This document shows, piece by piece, positions 13,408-19,122 of a stretch of 19,122 nucleotides of DNA. Both the position numbers and the translations under genes were made by a program. The stretch is from Bulleidia sp. (GTDB lineage: Bacteria > Bacillota_I > Bacilli_A > Erysipelotrichales > Erysipelotrichaceae), in the NCBI GenBank assembly GCA_016293365.1, contig JAEDEK010000020.1, positions 1 to 19,122 of the forward strand, given 5' to 3'. Below the pieces are notes generated by a model. That model searched no databases, was not told the origin of the DNA, and worked only from the letters and a program-made list of their open reading frames with translations. Within the stretch, counting starts at the first letter, position 1. Each line of letters begins with the position of its first letter.

Positions 13408-14031
13408 TCATGTAAGCACTTTCAATCCGAGGATTTTCGCACATGCGATCGCCTGTTCACTGTTGACAATAGCACCTTTCAGATCTTCTGAAGTCACCGC
13501 AAATCCATCGATTTCAGAGGTCGAAAAATCGATATCTTTGAGTGGTGTATGTGCAAATTCACAGCCGGAAAAATCGCAGCGGCTGACTTCAACATGATTG
13601 AATGAAGTCATGGAAACTGACCCTTCGCACAAAAGAGTTCTTTCCAGCCTTGCATCTTTCCATTTTGTACCATTGAAATTGACATAAGCGCACTGGCAGT
13701 TATGAAGAACAGTATCAGTAAAGGATGAGGAAGAAGCATCTGTCCCCATCATTCTGCATGTATCAAATGTAACTCTTCGAAATACGCACTCTGAAAAATC
13801 ACAATTGGAAAGGTCGCAGCGTTCAAAGACAACATCCTGAAAAAGACACCCCTTCATGTTACCTTTAAATGAAACTCCTTTGAACATGCATTCGTAAAAA
13901 TTCGTCGAAGAAAAATCATCCGAAACAAGTCCGGACGTATAGACTGTATTGTAGACTTTACTTTGAATATCCTTAAGATCTCCCTGAATCAGAGCAGAAG
14001 AAAACGATGGTTCATGTATGGTATGCTTCAT
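13408..14031 (-). CDS. Pentapeptide-repeat protein
   Basis: A 207-residue soluble protein built mainly of pentapeptide repeats (A/C-D/N-L/F-x-x), which fold into a right-handed quadrilateral beta-helix. The run begins near residue 40 (STNFYECMFKGVSFKG) and continues through NCDFSECVFRRVTFDTC, AYVNFNGTKWKDARLERTLL and SRCDFSGCEF to about residue 175. It is notably Cys-rich at repeat positions. The C-terminus (SEDLKGAIVNSEQAIACAKI, then LGL) is the capping helix and strand seen in Qnr/MfpA-like and YjbI-like family members. Qnr/MfpA proteins mimic DNA and protect gyrase; nothing here establishes that function, and most family members are uncharacterised. Start ATG 14031 has AGGA seven or eight bases upstream. 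It lies 12 bases after a small membrane protein gene and is very likely co-transcribed with it. Confidence 0.85.
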   Translation of the reverse strand: MKHTIHEPSFSSALIQGDLKDIQSKVYNTVYTSGLVSDDFSSTNFYECMFKGVSFKGNMKGCLFQDVVFERCDLSNCDFSECVFRRVTFDTCRMMGTDASSSSFTDTVLHNCQCAYVNFNGTKWKDARLERTLLCEGSVSMTSFNHVEVSRCDFSGCEFAHTPLKDIDFSTSEIDGFAVTSEDLKGAIVNSEQAIACAKILGLKVLT

Positions 14032-14043
14032 GGCTGCATCCTG

Positions 14044-14202
14044 TTATCTGGTTTCGCTGACATCACTTGTCAGCATGACAAAGATACCAAAACCCATAAT
14101 AACGATACCAATGACTCTGGTGAAGATATTCAGTCCTGGCTGTATGAACATGATCAACATGGCAACTGCAAGCAGACCGACTATCAGAATCTTTTTAATC
14201 AT
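14044..14202 (-). CDS. Small two-helix membrane protein
   Basis: A 52-residue hydrophobic protein of unknown function. Residues 2-20 (IKKILIVGLLAVAMLIMFI) and about 26-46 (TRVIGIVIMGFGIFVML) form two membrane helices joined by a short loop with QPGLN. The tail is polar (TSDVSETR). ATG 14202 has GGAGG ten bases upstream (14213-14217); a longer frame to 14253 overlaps the -10 and ribosome site and is rejected. A minus-strand -10 TATAAT (14233-14238) with a GTGACA -35 (14255-14260, 16-bp spacer) lies upstream. It leads a two-gene unit with the pentapeptide protein. Small membrane proteins of this kind are common, and no family call is possible. Confidence 0.65.
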   Translation of the reverse strand: MIKKILIVGLLAVAMLIMFIQPGLNIFTRVIGIVIMGFGIFVMLTSDVSETR

Positions 14203-14299
14203 AGATAAAATGCCTCCGATATCAATACCTATATTATAAGGAATTCTCACCACATGTCACCATGGAAATGAGAAACCGTATACAATTTCGAAAAAACGA

Positions 14300-14331
14300 A
14301 AATAAAAGATCCTCCACACAGGAGGACCTTT
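14300..14331 (-). terminator. Intrinsic terminator of the PTS operon
   Basis: On the minus strand AAAGGTCCTCC (14321-14331) pairs with GGAGGATCTTT (14305-14315), one GU, followed by TATTTTC. Its loop is TGTGT. It lies about 46 bases past the IID stop. Confidence 0.85.
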
Positions 14332-14376
14332 CACAAGAGAGTGTAAATCTTAAGTTGTTACGCGAAGATGTTATGA

Positions 14377-15249
14377 TCAGGAAACAGTCCAAGGAACTGG
14401 AATGAGTGGTGTGTATCCACCAGTCCAGATACCGAACATAGCACCTACGATGCCGAGAACAAGGATCAGTCCAATACACTTAACAGGAGTCCAGCCCTTC
14501 TTCTTGATTAAGAAGTACATAAGCAGTGTCAGTAAGAGTGGGAGGAGGCAAGGCAGGATCATATCCAGATAGCTCTGGATAACGATTGGTTTTTCACCGT
14601 TAGCGATTGTGATACCAAGTTTTGTTCCACCGCCATAGTTAGCGATCAGAGCACCGACAACGAATACACCTAATACAGAAGCTGCATGTGTGAATTCCTG
14701 AGCATATTCAGTCATCATGGATACAGCCTTCATACCAAGGTTGTAGGAAGCATACATCAGACCATAACGGAGTGCCATTTCACATCCGAACAGGATGATG
14801 AAGTATAAGATTGGTCCCATAATCGAGCCGCCGATAGCCATATTAGCTGTCAGACCAGCTGTAATAGGAACAAGTGTATACCAGAACAGAGCGTCACCGA
14901 TACCACCAAGAGGTGCGGCAACGGAAATTCTTACGGAACGGATTGTCTGAACATCAGACTTCAGCTGTTCCATGGAGAGGACGATACCCATAACGAATGT
15001 AACGGCGAATGGATGAGTGTTGATGAAGTCCATGTTGTGAGTCATGGATGTAGCGAGGTCCTGCTTGTTTGTGTGAACTTCTTCAAGACCTGGTAACATA
15101 GCCCATAACCAGCCTGCGGACTGCATTCTTTCATAGTTGAAGGAAGCCTGGAGCATTGTAGAACGCCAGATCATCTTTGTCAGAGTACCTTTGGATACTC
15201 GTGGAGCCGGCTTTGTATCTACATATCTTAATTCCTGATTAGATGCCAT
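14377..15249 (-). CDS. Mannose/fructose/sorbose-family PTS IID component
   Basis: A 290-residue membrane component of a man-family PTS permease, which imports and phosphorylates sugars with IIC. Early residues carry the typical LTKMIWRSTMLQASFNYERM, then QSAGWLWAMLP. The central APLGGIGDALFW (residues about 111-122) is the family's IID signature. Two to three hydrophobic segments follow (about 122-160, 190-215 and 237-282). The ending (IWTGGYTPLIPVPW) is also familial. GGAGGT lies eight bases before ATG 15249. Its first 11 bases overlap the end of IIC, a common coupling in these operons. The family includes mannose, N-acetylgalactosamine, sorbose, fructose and gluco-amino-sugar systems, and I cannot pick one. 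Confidence 0.95.
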   Translation of the reverse strand: MASNQELRYVDTKPAPRVSKGTLTKMIWRSTMLQASFNYERMQSAGWLWAMLPGLEEVHTNKQDLATSMTHNMDFINTHPFAVTFVMGIVLSMEQLKSDVQTIRSVRISVAAPLGGIGDALFWYTLVPITAGLTANMAIGGSIMGPILYFIILFGCEMALRYGLMYASYNLGMKAVSMMTEYAQEFTHAASVLGVFVVGALIANYGGGTKLGITIANGEKPIVIQSYLDMILPCLLPLLLTLLMYFLIKKKGWTPVKCIGLILVLGIVGAMFGIWTGGYTPLIPVPWTVS

Positions 15250-16030
15250 CTGAGAAACCTCCTTCTTCGATCTTCTTCTTCATGCCATTGACACGGAAGT
15301 CGTTCAGAGCGATAGCGACACCGATGAATGCAACAAGAAGCAGTGTAGCAGCGGAAATAGTGTCGATATTACCAATAACAAGTGCGCATACGAAACCTGC
15401 AAGCAGATATCCCCACATGTCGTTTGCGAGCATAATCTTCAGCAGAATAGCGAAACCTACGAAACGCATCATTCCACCGGCAGCGGATAAGCCACCCATG
15501 AACCAGGAGGCGTTCTTAGACAGAGATTCGAGAGCTGGGCTCAGTGCGATACCACCGACATAAGCAACGACAGCGATGACTGCAAACAGAGAGCCGAGGA
15601 TCAGACAGGAAATAACGTTAACCTGTGTGATACCAGCTGGGTTACCTTCTTCAGCAGCCTTATCTGCCTTAGCCATAAGACCGGACATGACTGTGAATGT
15701 TAATGTTACAACGTACTGACCGAATGTAGCGAAGATCATGCATGCACCAAGTGCTGCGTTGATGTCCATCTTTGCCTTAACAGCAAAGATCATAGCGACT
15801 ACGGAACCAAGTACGGCATTCGGAGGCTGAGCGCCACCGACTGGCATGTTACCAATCATCATTAACTCGTATGTACCACCGATGACAAGTCCTGTCTGAA
15901 CATCACCAAGGATGAGACCGATAATAGGACAAGCAACGATAGGACGATAAGCGATTTCTGTTAATGAGAACTGGTCGATAGCAAAGATAAATGTTACGAT
16001 TGCTAACAGAACAATCTCAATAATATTCAT
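15239..16030 (-). CDS. Mannose/fructose/sorbose-family PTS IIC component
   Basis: A 263-residue integral membrane sugar channel. It begins MNIIEIVLLAIVTFIFAIDQ, and its early helices carry TGLVIGGTYELMMIGNMPVGGAQPPNAVLG in the conserved IIC region (about residues 46-75). About six to eight hydrophobic segments follow, and the hydrophilic C-terminus is MKKKIEEGGFSDGI. The upstream ribosome site is weak: GGAGA is 14 bases from ATG 16030, so its translation may depend on coupling to IIB (stop 26 bases upstream). Middle gene of the IIB-IIC-IID operon. Cytoplasmic IIA, which would phosphorylate IIB, is not in this window. Confidence 0.95.
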   Translation of the reverse strand: MNIIEIVLLAIVTFIFAIDQFSLTEIAYRPIVACPIIGLILGDVQTGLVIGGTYELMMIGNMPVGGAQPPNAVLGSVVAMIFAVKAKMDINAALGACMIFATFGQYVVTLTFTVMSGLMAKADKAAEEGNPAGITQVNVISCLILGSLFAVIAVVAYVGGIALSPALESLSKNASWFMGGLSAAGGMMRFVGFAILLKIMLANDMWGYLLAGFVCALVIGNIDTISAATLLLVAFIGVAIALNDFRVNGMKKKIEEGGFSDGI

Positions 16031-16056
16031 AATGTTTTAATGATTCTCCAATTCTA

Positions 16057-16533
16057 TCATCCAAATAATTTATTTACGTCTTCTGCAGCGATGTCTGGAA
16101 CTCTACGAATTTCAAGTTCTACCCCTAATTCCTGAAGTTTCTTGAAAGCAGCAACATCGTCGTCATCTACAGCAACGCTGGTAGCAACCTGACGCTTGCC
16201 TTCAGACATGTGCATGTTACCGATGTTGACCTTCTTGATCGGTACACCACCTTCAACAAGTTTCAGTACATCCTGAGGAGTTTCGCAAATGATGGCAATC
16301 ATCTGCTTTGGGCTGGCCTTGCCAATGATCTGGATTGTCTTCTCGATAGAGAAGAAACGTGTCTGTGCATAACCTGGAGCTGCCATGTTCATCAGACCCT
16401 GACGAAGCTTGTCAGTAGATGCTGCGTCGTTAGCAACCAGCAACAGGTTTGCGCCGACAGATCCACACCACTGTGTAGCGACCTGTCCATGAATCAGACG
16501 GTTGTCAATTCTTGTTAATACAATGTTAGGCAT
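16057..16533 (-). CDS. Mannose/fructose/sorbose-family PTS IIB component
   Basis: A 158-residue cytoplasmic phosphotransfer protein. The phosphorylated histidine is H15 in NRLIHGQVATQW. Other family marks are LLVANDAAS (residues about 31-39), a PKQMIAII segment and VNIGNMHMSEGKRQ, which lines the active site. It receives phosphate from a IIA domain, which is neither fused to it nor nearby, and passes it to the sugar at IIC/IID. It is the first gene of the operon. The ribosome site before ATG 16533 is poor (AGAGAG followed by an AT-rich gap of more than 12 bases). A minus-strand TATAAT (16591-16596) about 60 bases upstream is a plausible -10, with a weak -35. Confidence 0.95.
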   Translation of the reverse strand: MPNIVLTRIDNRLIHGQVATQWCGSVGANLLLVANDAASTDKLRQGLMNMAAPGYAQTRFFSIEKTIQIIGKASPKQMIAIICETPQDVLKLVEGGVPIKKVNIGNMHMSEGKRQVATSVAVDDDDVAAFKKLQELGVELEIRRVPDIAAEDVNKLFG

Positions 16534-16662
16534 AATTTTTTAATTCCACTCTCTTTCTAAAAGGAAATTTTTCGCTTCCCTTCATGTATTATTATATTTA
16601 TTTCGTTTCATATGGATTTGCATTTATTGTTTCTCAATTTACCATTTTTAAAAAATACACAA

Positions 16663-16676
16663 AGAAAGCGTTTTAT
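16663..16676. promoter_or_regulatory. cre-like CcpA site between the PTS and AraC genes
   Basis: AGAAAGCGTTTTAT matches TGWAARCGYTWWCA at 11 of 14 positions, with the central AAAGCGTTTT intact. It is upstream of both divergent promoters (PTS -10 at 16591-16596, AraC-family -35 at 16689), so CcpA could act on either. Confidence 0.6.
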
Positions 16677-16688
16677 TTTGATTCACTT

Positions 16689-16731
16689 TTGCATTTTTTG
16701 GCGTATAACCCTATAATTTAAGCAAAGAGGA
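16689..16731 (+). promoter_or_regulatory. Promoter and ribosome site of the AraC-family regulator
   Basis: -35 TTGCAT (16689-16694), 17-bp spacer, -10 TATAAT (16712-16717), then AGAGGAG, four to five bases before ATG 16737. The -10 is exact consensus and the -35 is fair. Confidence 0.7.
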
Positions 16732-16736
16732 GACAT

Positions 16737-17906
16737 ATGTTCAGTAAAACATCAAGCGTAGAATTCCTGAAATATGGTGAGGTTTTTTCCACCTCAACCT
16801 ATAATGGACCGCATAAGGGATACAATTATATCCTGACAGTTCAGAATGAAAAACTGATCTATTTCTTTCAGTCGGATGTGGACGTCTACATCCAGGCGGC
16901 TGAAGGAATTACGGCTTTAATCGTTACAGATGACCTGGAATCAGCACATTTTGACGAATTTGTTGTACACCGTGTTGTCAAAATTAACAAAGGTGTCTAT
17001 TTCAACTTCATTCCACTTGGTGAAAGTTCCAAGGTGGAACTGGCATTTCTGCCAAACACACACATCAATACCATTTTCTACAAAGGAGAATACCAGCACC
17101 AGAGAATCAAGCCAACTGTCCGCGTCAATGAACTGGTCGCCTATTTCTATAATGTGCGTGGATCCAATTATTTCTTCCCTGGAGAATCCGATGCACACTG
17201 GGAGTTTACCTTTGTCGATAATGGTAAACTTTCCACTACCGTAGAAGATCAGACATATGATATGGTCAGCAATCAGCTGATGATCTATGCACCCAATCAG
17301 TTCCATGATCAGAAGACATACGAAGAGGCAACTTCCTATCTGACAGTCATTGTGGATCTTTCCATCAGTGACGCAGATCGGGATATCATCACAAACCGTG
17401 TCTTTGATCTGGATCGTGATTCCAAACAGGTGCTGGAAACATTCCTGAAAACAGGCAGTGAAATCACTGCTGTGGATTATGATAAAATGATGCTTGCGAT
17501 TGAAAAGATTGTCATCAATCTGCTTTCCCAGCAGACCCGCCCAATGCACAAAGCCGCCAACACACCAATGCAGCAGAAGTTTGAAAACGAGCTTCTGAAT
17601 GAAATCCTTCTGTATATCAACGAGAACATCTATTCTCCTTTGAATGTGGAAGACCTTTGCGATCATTTTGCCATCAGTCGCAGTTCCCTGCAGTCACTGT
17701 TCCGTAACTATGTATATACAGCACCAAAGGAATACATCAGTAACCTCAAGCTGGAGAAAAGCAAGGTACTCATTAAGGAAAGCAAGTATACCATTTCTGA
17801 AATTTCTTCCATTCTCGGCTTTTCCTCCATCCATTATTTCTCAAGGCGTTTCAAACAGAGATTCGGTATGAACCCAACTGATTACGCAAACAAATTCATC
17901 GACTGA
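16737..17906 (+). CDS. AraC-family transcriptional regulator with a two-part N-terminal sensor
   Basis: A 389-residue regulator, divergent from the PTS operon and probably its activator. The C-terminal AraC DNA-binding domain (about residues 285-386) has two HTH motifs: NVEDLCDHFAISRSSLQSLF (303-322) and ISEISSILGFSSIHYFSRRF (353-372), then GMNPTDYANKF. Residues about 140-210 look like an AraC-type cupin arm (HWEFTFVDNGKLSTTVEDQT with LMIYAPNQFH). Residues about 1-125 form a further beta-rich region (YIQAAEGITALIV, VVKINKGVYFNFIPLG) that resembles a second cupin-like fold. That part is inference. Most AraC regulators of this class are about 280-300 residues, so this one carries about 100 extra. 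ATG 16737 follows a strong AGAGGAG. A 12-bp-stem terminator follows. It likely senses the PTS sugar or its phosphate. Confidence 0.9.
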   Translation: MFSKTSSVEFLKYGEVFSTSTYNGPHKGYNYILTVQNEKLIYFFQSDVDVYIQAAEGITALIVTDDLESAHFDEFVVHRVVKINKGVYFNFIPLGESSKVELAFLPNTHINTIFYKGEYQHQRIKPTVRVNELVAYFYNVRGSNYFFPGESDAHWEFTFVDNGKLSTTVEDQTYDMVSNQLMIYAPNQFHDQKTYEEATSYLTVIVDLSISDADRDIITNRVFDLDRDSKQVLETFLKTGSEITAVDYDKMMLAIEKIVINLLSQQTRPMHKAANTPMQQKFENELLNEILLYINENIYSPLNVEDLCDHFAISRSSLQSLFRNYVYTAPKEYISNLKLEKSKVLIKESKYTISEISSILGFSSIHYFSRRFKQRFGMNPTDYANKFID

Positions 17907-17924
17907 CCTGTTTGTCCGGCATTC

Positions 17925-17970
17925 AAAAAGTGGAAGCACCCATGTTCAGTTATGGAATCTTCCACTTTTT
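17925..17970. terminator. Bidirectional intrinsic terminator
   Basis: AAAAAGTGGAAG (17925-17936) and CTTCCACTTTTT (17959-17970) form a perfect 12-bp stem with a further CCAT/ATGG helix inside. A and T runs on both sides suit both the AraC-family gene and the convergent PHP gene. Confidence 0.9.
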
Positions 17971-18044
17971 CTGTCAAATCAGATAGGACAGAATCACTCC
18001 TGCCACGATTACTGCAGTTTACAAAAACAGAAAAGATCCCCATA

Positions 18045-18854
18045 TCACAGGAATCTCATCTGTTTTTTTCTTCTGTTTGCTTCAGCAATCAGATTATATC
18101 CATCAACGATATTCAACTTCAGCCCTTTTACGATGGAAAGAGCCTGCTTCATTTCCACTTCATTTTCCAGATCGGATGGATCATGTGCATCCACTCCAGG
18201 TATGACAATGCATTTCCGTTTTGCTGCTTCATGAAAGAACATTCTGACCGGATATGGATAACGCATTCCATCGGAATATTCCATCTTTCCAAACCGAATA
18301 CCACCACTGTTCAGTTCCAATGGAACATTGTATTCCGCAGCAATCTCTGCAATCCTTGCGCATGCCTGCCTTGCGGAGCCATCCAGTTTCGGATAAGCCC
18401 ACAGGAATACATCCGGATGAGCAATGCAGTCGCACAGCCCATGTGAACATGCATATTCGATGTGATCAATATAATAGCCAAGTCCGTTTTCATCAAAGAT
18501 CTGATAGGAACTCATGCCTTTATATTCAATCTGATGCTGGCCAAGGATGACATATTCCATTTCCTTTCTGTAACGGATCATATCTTCAACCTGGTTGTCA
18601 TAATGATCCACTTCAATTCCAAGATGGATTTCAATTTCATCCTTATACTTCTTTTTCAGGCCAAGGATGGATCTTCTGTAATCTTCCAGTTGGCTGTAGT
18701 CCATACGCTCTTCAGGAAATGATTCCCGAAATGGAGCATTGTCAGAAAATCCAAGCACTTCAATACCTGCCCTGATGGCAGCCTTTACATAATCCTCATC
18801 GGTTCCGCTGGCATGACCACAGCGGAATGTATGTGTATTCCAGTTCGCCTTCAT
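18045..18854 (-). CDS. PHP-domain phosphatase, histidinol-phosphatase (HisK)-like
   Basis: A 269-residue metal-dependent phosphoesterase of the PHP superfamily, closest by layout to HisK-type histidinol-phosphatases, which release phosphate in histidine synthesis. Recognisable ligands are H8 and H14 in NTHTFRCGHA, E81 in LGIEVDHY, H107 in LGQHQIEY, H146 in IAHPDVF, and D222/H224 in VDAHDP. Two expected ligands are changed: the first residue of the usual H-x-H is N6, and the usual SDH histidine is N39 (GFSDNAP). No his biosynthetic gene is adjacent, so it may be a related sugar-phosphate or nucleotide phosphatase. The start is uncertain: ATG 18854 gives the typical MKAN-x-x-THT opening, ATG 18872 adds six residues, and neither has a clear ribosome site. 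Length is normal for HisK. A cre-like site lies upstream at 18917-18930. Confidence 0.85.
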   Translation of the reverse strand: MKANWNTHTFRCGHASGTDEDYVKAAIRAGIEVLGFSDNAPFRESFPEERMDYSQLEDYRRSILGLKKKYKDEIEIHLGIEVDHYDNQVEDMIRYRKEMEYVILGQHQIEYKGMSSYQIFDENGLGYYIDHIEYACSHGLCDCIAHPDVFLWAYPKLDGSARQACARIAEIAAEYNVPLELNSGGIRFGKMEYSDGMRYPYPVRMFFHEAAKRKCIVIPGVDAHDPSDLENEVEMKQALSIVKGLKLNIVDGYNLIAEANRRKKQMRFL

Positions 18855-18916
18855 TGCTGACAATTCTATCATTGCAACAGAAAGCAGGCTTTGTCATAAT
18901 TGATATATGCTTTGAC

Positions 18917-18930
18917 ATTAAGCGCTTACA
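18917..18930. promoter_or_regulatory. cre-like site upstream of the PHP gene
   Basis: ATTAAGCGCTTACA matches the CcpA consensus TGWAARCGYTWWCA at 12 of 14 positions, with the palindromic centre AAGCGCTT. It is 63 bases before ATG 18854, within a likely promoter (TATATC or TATGAC as -10, both weak). Confidence 0.55.
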
Positions 18931-19008
18931 TCGTGCAAATACAGCCACTTTTATAGCTTTCTGCTTATCTTTTCAAGTTGTGGAAAACATTTTCGACAAA
19001 TGATCCTG

Positions 19009-19122
19009 TTATTTCTCCGTTTTTCGGTTGAGACGTTCACTCATCTCAGGCATCAAAACCTTCAGACCTGACTGCTCCCACAGGCAAGCCTGTGGGGTTC
19101 TGATTACCAAGTGTAGCTTGTA
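19009..19122 (-). CDS. C-terminal fragment of an unrecognised protein, possibly a transposase
   Basis: A frame enters from the right edge on the minus strand and ends at a TAA (19009-19011), giving the last 37 residues of a protein whose start is outside. It begins YKLHLVIRTPQACLWEQSG and ends MPEMSERLNRKTEK. The end is too short to classify. The PQAC spacing and the basic tail are loosely like the C-termini of IS200/IS605 TnpB proteins, but that is only a guess. A 9-bp inverted repeat (19077-19085 with 19088-19096) lies inside the frame. If it is a TnpB, an insertion-sequence end would lie between 19008 and the PHP gene. A chance open frame is possible at this length. Confidence 0.45.
   Translation of the reverse strand, partial: YKLHLVIRTPQACLWEQSGLKVLMPEMSERLNRKTEK
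19077..19096. repeat. 9-bp inverted repeat at the right edge
   Basis: CCCACAGGC (19077-19085) and GCCTGTGGG (19088-19096) with only two bases between them, inside the partial reading frame. No T-run follows on either strand. It might be an insertion-sequence stem-loop or codon-driven coincidence. Confidence 0.6.

Noticed and set aside
16597..16690. Sigma-54 type -24/-12 promoter for the PTS operon (LevR-style)
   Set aside because: No TGGCAC-N5-TTGC match on the minus strand, and the divergent regulator is AraC type, not LevR.

Overview
The window is about 19.1 kb of moderately low-GC bacterial chromosome with tightly packed genes, strong purine-rich ribosome binding sites, many U-tailed intrinsic terminators and CcpA-like (cre) operators. 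Together with a mannose-family PTS, an LTA-synthase-like protein and a 6-phospho-beta-glucosidase, this points to a Bacillota bacterium. A gut Erysipelotrichales-like relative is my inference; no rRNA or marker gene proves it. I see no tRNA, rRNA, CRISPR array or complete mobile element.

Left part (1-5,500). The edge carries the first 60 codons of a DUF5131 (phage Gp37/Gp68-like) gene on the minus strand. Next come a 6-phospho-beta-glucosidase (GH1), a small zinc-ribbon protein and a Cof-type HAD phosphatase, all on the minus strand and each with its own terminator. A divergent promoter region separates the HAD gene from a plus-strand pair of CobW/COG0523-type P-loop proteins. The first has a striking Cys/His metal-binding insert built of four 13-residue repeats plus a run of ten histidines. 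The second fuses a degenerate CobW-like P-loop domain to a DUF1980-like (YcgQ/TIGR03943) C-terminus. They look like a metal-handling pair.

Middle (5,500-10,700). A 323-bp gene-free stretch holds a perfect 18-bp inverted repeat. A membrane-anchored sulfatase-fold protein of the LTA synthase family follows. Then comes a two-gene ABC exporter (EcsA/EcsB-like) whose promoter carries a perfect 19-bp palindrome over the -10 box.

Right part (10,700-19,122). On the minus strand lie a three-gene operon (MntP-like membrane protein, TetR regulator, type-B carboxylesterase), a two-gene unit (52-residue two-helix membrane protein, pentapeptide-repeat protein), and a mannose-family PTS operon (IIB-IIC-IID, no IIA). 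The PTS operon is divergent from an AraC-family regulator with a cre-like site between them. A PHP-family histidinol-phosphatase-like gene follows; two expected metal-ligand histidines are asparagine. The right edge holds the last 37 codons of a gene on the minus strand, possibly a transposase.

No wholly new multi-gene system is certain. The most unusual items are the CobW pair with its metal-sponge repeats and DUF1980-like fusion, the PHP enzyme with paired His-to-Asn changes, the MntP-TetR-esterase operon, and several perfect operator-like palindromes with no assigned regulator.
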